Shown piece by piece: positions 1 through 5,284 of a stretch of 5,284 bases of DNA. Below the pieces are notes generated by a model, which saw nothing but the letters and a program-made list of their open reading frames with translations, searched no databases and was not told the origin of the DNA. Each line of letters begins with the position of its first letter. Within the stretch, counting starts at the first letter, position 1. Made by a program: the position numbers and the translations under genes. This stretch comes from an uncultured Actinomycetes bacterium (GTDB lineage: Bacteria > Actinomycetota > Actinomycetes > Nanopelagicales > Nanopelagicaceae): positions 1-5,284 of the forward strand of contig CAIWXY010000166.1 of NCBI GenBank assembly GCA_903916775.1, written 5' to 3'.

Positions 1-643
1 CATCACACTTGCAGCCACTGATCGTTATCGCTTAGCTGTTCGAGAACTCACATGGCAAGCTAAAGATGGAAACATTGAAGCAAGTACATTGGTTCGCGCT
101 CGCACACTCTCGGACGCCGCTAAATCACTCACCACACATTCACAAGTAACACTCGCGCTTTCACCAACTGGCGCTAACGAAAAACTTATTGGTTTTATCT
201 CCGAGTTAAAAACAATGACATCACGAACACTCGATGGCACATTCCCACCGTTCAAACATTTACTTCCATCAGAATCTGTTGCACAAGCAGTTATCGAAGT
301 AGCACCATTCCTTGATTCAGTTCGTCGTGTTGCACTTGTTACCGACAAGACTGTTCCACTTCGCTTAATCTTCTCTCGCAACTCACTCCAACTCGAAGCT
401 GGAGCTGGTGAAGAAGCGCAAGCCACAGAAGAGCTAGAGATTGTATATAACGGCGAAGACATTAATATTGCATTTAACCCAACGTATCTCACCGATGGTC
501 TTCAAGCTATTGGTACACCTTTTGTGCAGATTGATTTCACCGGAGCGAGCAAGCCAGCTGTACTCAGCGGCAAGCACGAACTTAATGGCGCGAAAGATGA
601 GTCATATAAGTATCTGCTTATGCCAATGCGTTACACCGCTTAA
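1..643 (+). CDS. dnaN: DNA polymerase III beta subunit (sliding clamp), 3' part
   Basis: Sliding clamp that encircles DNA and holds the replicative polymerase and other partners through a hydrophobic pocket. The frame is open from base 2 and gives 213 residues up to a TAA at 641-643; base 1 is the last base of a split codon. Against a usual length of about 370-380 aa, this is the second half of domain II plus all of domain III. The visible part opens with ATDRYRLAVREL, the domain II segment that forms part of the peptide-binding pocket. It ends with YLLMPMRYTA, matching the C-terminal MPMR that completes the pocket in E. coli DnaN. The internal GEEAQATEEL stretch is like other actinobacterial clamps. 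The start and domain I lie upstream, where dnaA is expected. recF follows after 5 nt. Base use is AT-leaning (about 42% GC around 241-300), like gyrB and unlike dciA. No defect is visible. The family call is very secure; the residue numbering is inferred. Confidence 0.97.
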   Translation, partial: ITLAATDRYRLAVRELTWQAKDGNIEASTLVRARTLSDAAKSLTTHSQVTLALSPTGANEKLIGFISELKTMTSRTLDGTFPPFKHLLPSESVAQAVIEVAPFLDSVRRVALVTDKTVPLRLIFSRNSLQLEAGAGEEAQATEELEIVYNGEDINIAFNPTYLTDGLQAIGTPFVQIDFTGASKPAVLSGKHELNGAKDESYKYLLMPMRYTA

Positions 644-648
644 CTGGT

Positions 649-1752
649 GTGCACCTTTCACATTTATCGCTGAAGAACTTCCGTTCTTACAGTGAGTTAG
701 AACTCCCGCTCACCCCAGGGATCACGATATTTCTTGGGAAGAACGGCGAAGGTAAAACCAACATCGTTGAGTCGATCATGTACTTGGCTTTCTTATCGTC
801 ACACCGCGCATCGAGTGATCAACCACTTGTACGACTCGGCGAGAGCTCTGCATATGTCCGCGCAAAAATTAGTAACAGCGAACGCGACCTACTTGTTGAG
901 TTAGAGATCAATGCCGAGAAAGCTAACCGAGCACGAATTAATCAAAATCCGATCCGTTCCCAAAAAGAACTTTTTGGTCTACTGCAGTGCGTTTATTTCT
1001 CACCAGAAGATTTAGATCTTGTACGAGGCGATCCTTCAGAGCGACGTCGATTTATCGATCAACTACTCACACTTCGCAATCCTCGGATGGCAGGAGTGAT
1101 TTCTGATTACGAACGCGCGGTGCGTCAGCGCAACTCGCTCTTAAAGTCGCGCTCCAATTACTCATCACTTCAGTCATGGGATGATCAAGTAGCAAAATTC
1201 GGTGGCGAAATTATTGCTGCGCGCCTGAGTGTCCTAGAAGAATTTACTCCAGTCTTCTCTGAGGTCTACAAAGAAATATCTCCAAAGAAACCAGCGAACA
1301 TCCTTTATAAATCGAGTATCGAAGGCGCAACGTCTAGCCCAGAATCAAACTCCGACATTATTCTTGCAAAAATGGCAGAGATAAAAAATCAAGAGATGGA
1401 ACGCGGACTCACATTGGTTGGACCGCATCGCGATGATTTGCTTTTGCACCTCGGTGATCATTTGGTGAAGGGTTATGCAAGCCATGGAGAATCATGGTCG
1501 ATCGCTTTGTCTCTCAAATTAGCGTCGTACCAACTTCTTCAAAACGAAGGCGCATCCCCAGTTTTAATTTTGGATGATGTTTTTTCAGAGTTGGATGAGG
1601 AACGCCGTGACCAACTAGTGGCACTGGCTAATTCAGCAGAGCAGACCTTCATCACAGTGGCTGTTGGTTCTGACCTCCCACCGGAGCTGACAGGCACTAC
1701 CTACTTAGTGAAAAACGGCGCCATCAAACCCGCAGCCGGAGCAGCTTCATGA
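649..1752 (+). CDS. recF: DNA replication/repair protein RecF (SMC-like ATPase)
   Basis: RecF is an ABC/SMC-type ATPase of the RecFOR pathway that helps load RecA on gapped DNA. The protein has 367 aa, normal for the family. It starts MHLSHLSLKNFRSY, the usual RecF N-terminus, which fixes the GTG at 649 as the start. Walker A is G30-K-N-G-E-G-K36-T37. The conserved SPEDLDLVRGDPSERRR segment starts at residue 118. GPHRDD lies at 258-263. The ABC signature is A277-S-H-G-E-S-W283, the variant I associate with actinobacteria. Walker B is VLILDD at 305-310, followed by the D-loop SELD at 313-316. The middle region (about 140-250) is the helical arm-like insert. The gene begins 5 nt after dnaN with no convincing Shine-Dalgarno in front, so it probably depends on translational coupling. 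Its last codons overlap the next gene as ATGA. GC rises from about 40% at 1561-1620 to 53-58% over the last 130 bases. No key residue is missing. Confidence 0.97.
   Translation: MHLSHLSLKNFRSYSELELPLTPGITIFLGKNGEGKTNIVESIMYLAFLSSHRASSDQPLVRLGESSAYVRAKISNSERDLLVELEINAEKANRARINQNPIRSQKELFGLLQCVYFSPEDLDLVRGDPSERRRFIDQLLTLRNPRMAGVISDYERAVRQRNSLLKSRSNYSSLQSWDDQVAKFGGEIIAARLSVLEEFTPVFSEVYKEISPKKPANILYKSSIEGATSSPESNSDIILAKMAEIKNQEMERGLTLVGPHRDDLLLHLGDHLVKGYASHGESWSIALSLKLASYQLLQNEGASPVLILDDVFSELDEERRDQLVALANSAEQTFITVAVGSDLPPELTGTTYLVKNGAIKPAAGAAS
1738..1741 (+). promoter_or_regulatory. Shine-Dalgarno site for the dciA-like gene
   Basis: GGAG inside the last codons of recF, 7 nt before the ATG at 1749. 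It supports that ATG and suggests that ribosomes can initiate or re-initiate while recF is still being translated. Confidence 0.6.
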
Positions 1753-2225
1753 GTACCACCTCAGGTAATGAGCCAAAGAAGGATTTCGCTCGTGAGCTCT
1801 ACAAAATGTGGCGGAGCAACTCTCGCAAAAGCAAGAACCAAGGCGCCGAAGAGACCCGCACCCGGGTGGATGATCCACAAAAACTCGAATCAGTCCTGAG
1901 CGAGCTAGTTGCCACCCGCGACTGGCGCCAAGGCATCGCCGAAGGCACCCTCTTCACAGAGTGGAAAACCGTGGTTGGCGCCGAGATTGCCACCCATGCC
2001 ACCCCAGTCTCACTGGTGGATGGGTTGCTCACGATCCAAACGACTTCGACAGCCTGGGCTACCCAGATGTCCCTGATCGCCAGCCAGCTTTTAAAGACAA
2101 TCTCTCAATCAGCGCCAGGCGCGCTGGTTGAGGAGATCGCGGTAATCGGCCCCGAGGCCCCAAGCTGGAAAAAAGGAATTCGCTCGATTAAAAATGCCCG
2201 AGGCCCGAGAGACACATACGGTTGA
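1749..2225 (+). CDS. dciA: DUF721 / DciA-family protein (probable DnaB helicase partner)
   Basis: This 158-aa protein belongs to the DUF721 family (Rv0004 in M. tuberculosis), now called DciA. Members interact with the replicative helicase DnaB and take the place of DnaC/DnaI-type loaders in most bacteria. Residues 1-45 are charged and low in complexity, probably disordered. The conserved domain covers about 50-158: W72 followed by VVG (75-77), IATHATPVSLVDGLL around 80-94, TAWATQ around 101-106, GPEAPSW at 134-140, and a C-terminal RGPRDTYG at 151-158 as in other actinobacterial members. The ATG overlaps the recF stop (ATGA) and has a GGAG ribosome site. It is probably the last gene of the dnaN-recF-dciA unit, since a candidate terminator lies about 80 nt downstream. 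Its GC, counted by hand, is about 56-57%, clearly above the neighbouring genes. The family call is secure; the helicase role is carried over from characterised homologues. Confidence 0.93.
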   Translation: MSTTSGNEPKKDFARELYKMWRSNSRKSKNQGAEETRTRVDDPQKLESVLSELVATRDWRQGIAEGTLFTEWKTVVGAEIATHATPVSLVDGLLTIQTTSTAWATQMSLIASQLLKTISQSAPGALVEEIAVIGPEAPSWKKGIRSIKNARGPRDTYG

Positions 2226-2300
2226 TATCCACAGCTAGCTTTGTGATAGGGCAGATTTAACCCCAATTGCAGTAGCCACCTACAACTTCTCTCTCAAATC

Positions 2301-2329
2301 GCCCCAGATGAGAATCTGACGGCTTTTTT
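2301..2329 (+). terminator. candidate rho-independent terminator after dciA
   Basis: The inner stem is CAGAT (2305-2309) paired with ATCTG (2314-2318) around a GAGA loop. An outer GCC (2301-2303) pairs with GGC (2321-2323), separated from the inner stem by a small 1x2 internal loop. Six T residues (2324-2329) follow the outer stem directly. The shape fits an intrinsic terminator, but the helix is short and interrupted, so it is probably weak or leaky. Position supports the call: it lies after the last gene of one unit and just before the next promoter. Confidence 0.5.
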
Positions 2330-2361
2330 GGCTGGTTCTGGCGTCTGGTTATGACTAGGAT
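2328..2361 (+). promoter_or_regulatory. candidate promoter for gyrB-gyrA
   Basis: Two overlapping housekeeping-type readings are possible. One is TTGGCT (2328-2333) with TATGAC (2350-2355) at 16-nt spacing. The other uses TAGGAT (2356-2361), which fits the actinobacterial TANNNT -10 pattern but has no good -35 at 17-18 nt. Either would start transcription near 2362-2368 and leave a gyrB leader of about 90-97 nt. The match is weak. In other bacteria gyrase promoters respond to loss of supercoiling, but nothing in the sequence proves that here. Confidence 0.35.
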
Positions 2362-2380
2362 AAAGCCCTAACGAGATCTA

Positions 2381-2410
2381 AATCGCCTTGTACGGCCATT
2401 TGAGGCGGTT
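2381..2410 (+). promoter_or_regulatory. hairpin in the gyrB 5' leader
   Basis: AATCGCC (2381-2387) pairs with GGCGGTT (2404-2410) as a 7-bp stem with one G-U pair. It can be extended inward by T2388-A2403 and two wobble pairs, leaving a loop of about 10-16 nt. It lies between the candidate promoter and the gyrB ribosome site and is not followed by a T-run, so it does not look like a terminator. It could affect mRNA stability or translation, or the inverted repeat could be a DNA operator. It matches no riboswitch class that I recognise. Confidence 0.35.
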
Positions 2411-2442
2411 AGAGACTCGCAGCGGTTGAACACCTATCAAGA

Positions 2443-2449
2443 GAGGGAG
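2443..2449 (+). promoter_or_regulatory. Shine-Dalgarno site deciding the gyrB start
   Basis: A purine run, GAGGGAG, sits 9 nt before the ATG at 2459. The in-frame TTG at 2426 has no such site in front of it, and the 11 residues it would add are not typical of GyrB. This favours ATG 2459 as the start. Confidence 0.7.
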
Positions 2450-2458
2450 CCCGAGTTA

Positions 2459-4414
2459 ATGCCCGAGACTTCATATAACGCTAGCAATATCACCGTTCTT
2501 GAAGGTCTCGATGCTGTTCGCAAGCGCCCAGGTATGTATATCGGCTCTACCGGTGAGCGCGGCCTGCACCACCTCGTCTATGAAGTCGTAGATAACTCTG
2601 TCGATGAAGCACTGGCTGGATATTGCAACGAGATCAATGTGACCCTGATGGCCGACGGAGCGGTGCGGGTTGTCGATAACGGTCGCGGAATTCCAGTTGA
2701 TCTTCACCCAATCGAAAAACGCCCAGCGCTCGAAATCGTTCTTACAGTTCTCCACGCCGGCGGAAAATTTGGAGATGGTGGTTACTCGGTCTCTGGTGGT
2801 TTGCACGGCGTAGGTATCTCAGTTGTGAATGCGCTCTCAACAGATCTCTCTGTTGATGTGAAGCGTGATGGTTCACATTGGTATCAAGAGTACAAACTCG
2901 GAGTTCCACAAGCACCTGTTCGTAAAGGTGATGCAGCTACCGATACAGGAACAACAGTTACCTTCTGGCCATCGGCAGAAATTTTTGAAACAACTGATTT
3001 TAGTTATGAGACTCTCTCAACTCGTTTTCGCGAGATGGCTTTTCTTAATAAAGGTTTGACCATCACATTGATCGATGAACGTCCGGGTCGTGTGGATGAA
3101 AACGGAAATGCGCTCGCTGCCACGTATCACTTCGAAGGCGGCATTGTTGATTTCGTGCGCCACCTCAATCTTTCAAAAGGTGAGCAACACAAAACAATTA
3201 TTGCTTTTGAGGCCGAAGATAAAGTCCAGAAGATGTCGCTTGAAGTAGCGATGCAATGGAACACTGGATTTTCTGAGAGTGTCTATACATTCGCTAACAC
3301 AATCAATACTGGCGAAGGTGGAACACATGAAGAAGGTTTCCGTACAGCTCTTACCTCTATCGTCAATAAATTCGGCGAAGAGTGGGGCTTTATTAAAAAG
3401 AAGGAAGACCGCCTTACTGGTGATGATGTTCGCGAAGGATTGACTGCGATCGTCTCTATCAAAATTGGCGAACCACAATTTGAAGGCCAGACAAAAACAA
3501 AACTTGGTAACACTGAAGCAAAATCATTTACTCAAAAGGCAATGAATGAATTCCTCACAGCATGGTTTGAAAAAAATCCTGGCGAAGGAAAAGACATTGT
3601 TCGCAAGAGCATTGATGCAGCGGCCGCACGTGTGGCAGCCCGCAAAGCCCGCGATTTAAGCCGCTCTCGCAAAGGTCTGCTTGAAGGACGTGGAATGCCA
3701 GGCAAGCTCGCAGATTGCCAATGGACCGAACCAGAAAAGTGCGAGCTTTATATCGTCGAAGGTGACTCTGCAGGCGGTTCCACAAAAGGTGGACGCGACT
3801 CTCGTTATCAAGCAGTGCTACCAATCCGCGGAAAAATCCTTAACGTCGAGAAAGCACGTATTGATCGCGTTCTGCAAAACAACGAAGTCCAGGCTTTGAT
3901 CACTGCTCTTGGCACAGGTATCCACGATGAGTTCGATGCAGCCAAACTTCGTTATCACAAGATTATTTTGATGGCCGACGCTGATGTCGACGGACAACAC
4001 ATTCGCACGCTGCTCCTCACACTTCTCTTCCGTTTCATGCGTCCGTTGATCGAAAACGGATATGTCTATTTTGCACAACCACCGCTCTACAAACTCAAGT
4101 GGGGCGGCAAGGAGCCAGTGCAATATGCATTTAGTGATCGCGAACGCGATGGCTTTATCAAACTCGGCCTAGAAGCAGGAAAGCGCCTTCCGAAAGAAGA
4201 TGGTATTCAGCGCTTCAAAGGTTTGGGTGAGATGCCAGCCAAGGAGTTGTGGGATACAACAATGGATCCATCACACCGCGTTCTCATCAAAGTAACTATC
4301 GATGATGCAGCAGCTGCCGATGATCTCTTCTCGGTTCTTATGGGTGAAGATGTGGAACTTCGCCGAAACTTCATTCAACGCAACGCTAAAGATGTAAGGT
4401 TTTTGGATATCTAA
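2459..4414 (+). CDS. gyrB: DNA gyrase subunit B
   Basis: ATPase subunit of gyrase, which with GyrA introduces negative supercoils. The chosen ATG gives 651 aa, normal for an actinobacterial GyrB and shorter than the 804 aa of E. coli, which has an extra insert. The GHKL ATPase domain (about 1-220) shows E42, N46, D49, D73 with GRGIP (75-79), GGLHGVG (113-119), R136 and T165; the positions known to bind ATP or aminocoumarins in E. coli align with the same numbers. The transducer domain (about 221-390) carries the QTKTKLG loop at 344-350, including lysine 346. The TOPRIM domain has EGDSAGG (434-440) and the metal-binding DADVD (507-511). The PIRGKILN segment has R457 where E. coli has K447. The C-terminal part includes QRFKGLGEM (584-592), and the protein ends in VRFLDI. 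gyrA follows with a 1-nt overlap. An alternative TTG start at 2426 would give 662 aa. Confidence 0.98.
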   Translation: MPETSYNASNITVLEGLDAVRKRPGMYIGSTGERGLHHLVYEVVDNSVDEALAGYCNEINVTLMADGAVRVVDNGRGIPVDLHPIEKRPALEIVLTVLHAGGKFGDGGYSVSGGLHGVGISVVNALSTDLSVDVKRDGSHWYQEYKLGVPQAPVRKGDAATDTGTTVTFWPSAEIFETTDFSYETLSTRFREMAFLNKGLTITLIDERPGRVDENGNALAATYHFEGGIVDFVRHLNLSKGEQHKTIIAFEAEDKVQKMSLEVAMQWNTGFSESVYTFANTINTGEGGTHEEGFRTALTSIVNKFGEEWGFIKKKEDRLTGDDVREGLTAIVSIKIGEPQFEGQTKTKLGNTEAKSFTQKAMNEFLTAWFEKNPGEGKDIVRKSIDAAAARVAARKARDLSRSRKGLLEGRGMPGKLADCQWTEPEKCELYIVEGDSAGGSTKGGRDSRYQAVLPIRGKILNVEKARIDRVLQNNEVQALITALGTGIHDEFDAAKLRYHKIILMADADVDGQHIRTLLLTLLFRFMRPLIENGYVYFAQPPLYKLKWGGKEPVQYAFSDRERDGFIKLGLEAGKRLPKEDGIQRFKGLGEMPAKELWDTTMDPSHRVLIKVTIDDAAAADDLFSVLMGEDVELRRNFIQRNAKDVRFLDI

Positions 4415-5284
4415 TGGACGATCGTTTTCAAGAAGGTATGGCCACGGAGAAGATCGAAACAGTAGATCTTCAAGTAGAGATGGCGCGCAGCTATCTCGAC
4501 TATGCAATGTCAGTCATTGTCGGTCGCGCGTTGCCAGATGTTCGCGATGGTCTTAAGCCAGTTCATCGCCGTGTTCTCTATGCGATGTTCGATGCCGGTT
4601 ATCGTCCAGATAAGGGCTATTACAAATCTTCTCGTATCGTCGGTGACGTTATGGGTAACTACCACCCACACGGCGACACAGCTATTTACGACGCCGTAGT
4701 GCGTTTGGCTCAGTTCTGGTCACTTCGTTATCCGTTGATCGACGGTAACGGTAACTTCGGTAGCCCAGGAAACGACCCGGCTGCAGCGATGCGTTACACC
4801 GAAGCAAAACTCGCAGCTCTGGCTATGGAGATGATGCGCGATATCGATGAAGATACCGTCGATTTCATCCCTAACTACGACGGTCGCTCACAAGAGCCAA
4901 CAGTTCTGCCAAGCCGTTTCCCAAATCTTCTCGTTAATGGTTCTGCAGGTATTGCAGTTGGAATGGCAACAAACATTCCACCACACAACCTCACCGAAAT
5001 AATTGCTGCCACAGCGTGGGCACTGGAAAACCCAGATGCCACACCTGAGCAGACGCTCGAAAAACTTCTCACAATTGTTAAAGGTCCTGACTTCCCAACA
5101 AAAGCACTCATTGTTGGTCGCCAAGGAATCGAATCTGCGTATCGCACAGGTCGTGGATCAATCACGATGCGCGCTGTTGTTGAGATCGAAGAGATTAATA
5201 AGCGCACTTGTTTGGTAGTAACCGAACTTCCTTACCAAGTAAACCCAGACAACCTCGCTCTTAAAATTGCCGAGCTAGTTAAAG
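4414..5284 (+). CDS. gyrA: DNA gyrase subunit A, 5' part
   Basis: DNA-breakage and rejoining subunit of gyrase. The frame is open to the window edge and gives 290 complete codons of an expected 800 or more, so this is the N-terminal winged-helix and start of the tower region; the C-terminal DNA-wrapping domain lies outside. It contains SYLDYAMSVIVGRALPDVRD (26-45), the quinolone-region motif HPHGDTAIYD (84-93), GNFGSPGNDPAAAMRYTEAK, with catalytic Arg127 and Tyr128 (E. coli Arg121/Tyr122), and NYDGRSQEPTVLPSRFPNLL (154-173). Thr89 sits at E. coli Ser83 and Asp93 at Asp87. The ATG at 4414 shares its A with the gyrB stop (TAATG), and only a weak GGA lies 6 nt upstream, so translation is probably coupled to gyrB. 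A second ATG at 4438 has a purine run too close (1 nt) to serve as its ribosome site. Phe101 and Asn112 replace the usual actinobacterial Pro and Gln. Confidence 0.98.
   Translation, partial: MDDRFQEGMATEKIETVDLQVEMARSYLDYAMSVIVGRALPDVRDGLKPVHRRVLYAMFDAGYRPDKGYYKSSRIVGDVMGNYHPHGDTAIYDAVVRLAQFWSLRYPLIDGNGNFGSPGNDPAAAMRYTEAKLAALAMEMMRDIDEDTVDFIPNYDGRSQEPTVLPSRFPNLLVNGSAGIAVGMATNIPPHNLTEIIAATAWALENPDATPEQTLEKLLTIVKGPDFPTKALIVGRQGIESAYRTGRGSITMRAVVEIEEINKRTCLVVTELPYQVNPDNLALKIAELVK

Larger units (their letters stand above)
2226..2458. other. dciA-gyrB intergenic region
   Basis: This 233-bp stretch contains no convincing gene on either strand. From left to right it holds a DnaA-box-like 9-mer with one mismatch just after the dciA stop (2225-2233), a candidate intrinsic terminator (2301-2329), a candidate promoter (2328-2361), a leader hairpin (2381-2410) and the gyrB ribosome site (2443-2449). 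AAATCGCC occurs twice, at 2296-2303 and 2380-2387. This is the natural boundary between the dnaN-recF-dciA unit and the gyrB-gyrA unit. Confidence 0.85.

Noticed and set aside
25..492. 155-codon open frame on the minus strand opposite dnaN
   Set aside because: It is fully antisense to the conserved clamp sequence, has a serine/valine-rich composition typical of a shadow frame, and resembles no family I recognise.
1866..1878. Perfect inverted repeat GTGGAT-G-ATCCAC
   Set aside because: It lies inside dciA codons for a variable, disordered part of the protein, is only 6 bp per arm and has no T-run or partner site. Short palindromes of this kind are common by chance.
2225..2233. DnaA-box-like 9-mer ATATCCACA just after dciA, and TGATCCACA at 1871-1879 inside dciA
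   Set aside because: Each has one mismatch to TTATCCACA. About one such one-mismatch site is expected by chance in a window this size on both strands, so two isolated sites do not indicate an origin. The actinobacterial oriC is expected upstream, between dnaA and dnaN.
2351..2371. Six-codon ORF (ATG at 2351, TAA at 2369-2371) as a leader peptide
   Set aside because: It overlaps the candidate -10 elements, so it would lie largely outside the transcript. It has no ribosome site and no run of regulatory codons.
2426..2458. TTG at 2426 as the gyrB start (11 extra residues)
   Set aside because: It has no ribosome site upstream. ATG 2459 has GAGGGAG 9 nt before it, and with that start the GyrB residue numbers match E. 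coli (E42, N46, D73, R136).
4875..5207. 110-codon open frame on the minus strand opposite gyrA
   Set aside because: It is antisense to the strongly conserved gyrA coding region, and its length is explained by the codon use of that gene.
1..5284. A hidden novel system, mobile element, CRISPR array or RNA gene
   Set aside because: About 95% of the window is accounted for by five conserved replication genes in their usual order. The remainder is one 233-bp intergenic region with no transposon ends, no repeat array and no tRNA-like fold.

Overview
The window is an ordinary stretch of an actinobacterial chromosome next to the replication origin. On the + strand it holds, in order, the 3' part of dnaN (sliding clamp), recF, a DUF721/DciA-family gene, gyrB, and the 5' part of gyrA. 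This is the order known from Mycobacterium tuberculosis (dnaA-dnaN-recF-Rv0004-gyrB-gyrA). The gnd gene that Streptomyces carries between dnaN and recF is absent. The protein details also look actinobacterial: RecF has an ASHGESW signature, the DciA-like protein ends in RGPRDTYG, GyrA has a GSPGNDPAAAMRYTEAK active-site segment, and GyrB is short (651 aa), without the large C-terminal insert of the E. coli enzyme. GC is modest, judged by eye at a little under 50% overall and near 40% in much of gyrB. That points to a low-GC actinobacterium, for example a freshwater acI/Nanopelagicales-type lineage. The lineage is an inference; I could not run a search.

Layout: 1-643 dnaN (5' end outside the window); 649-1752 recF (GTG start, 5-nt gap); 1749-2225 dciA-like (ATGA overlap with recF); 2226-2458 the only sizeable intergenic region; 2459-4414 gyrB (ATG preferred over an upstream in-frame TTG at 2426); 4414-5284 gyrA (1-nt TAATG overlap with gyrB, runs off the window). 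dnaN, recF and dciA look like one transcription and translation unit. gyrB-gyrA look like a second unit. Between them, 2226-2458 holds a plausible intrinsic terminator, a weak candidate promoter, a leader hairpin and a good Shine-Dalgarno site before gyrB.

Functionally the block covers chromosome replication: the clamp tethers the polymerase, RecF helps load RecA at gaps, DciA-family proteins act with the replicative helicase DnaB, and gyrase (GyrA2GyrB2) removes positive supercoils ahead of the fork. All five reading frames are intact and the catalytic residues I checked are present.

I found no undescribed system, mobile element, CRISPR array or RNA gene. The points worth a second look are small: the compact terminator/promoter/leader region, a patch of higher GC centred on dciA, recF initiation without a visible Shine-Dalgarno, and residue choices in the quinolone-binding region of GyrA.
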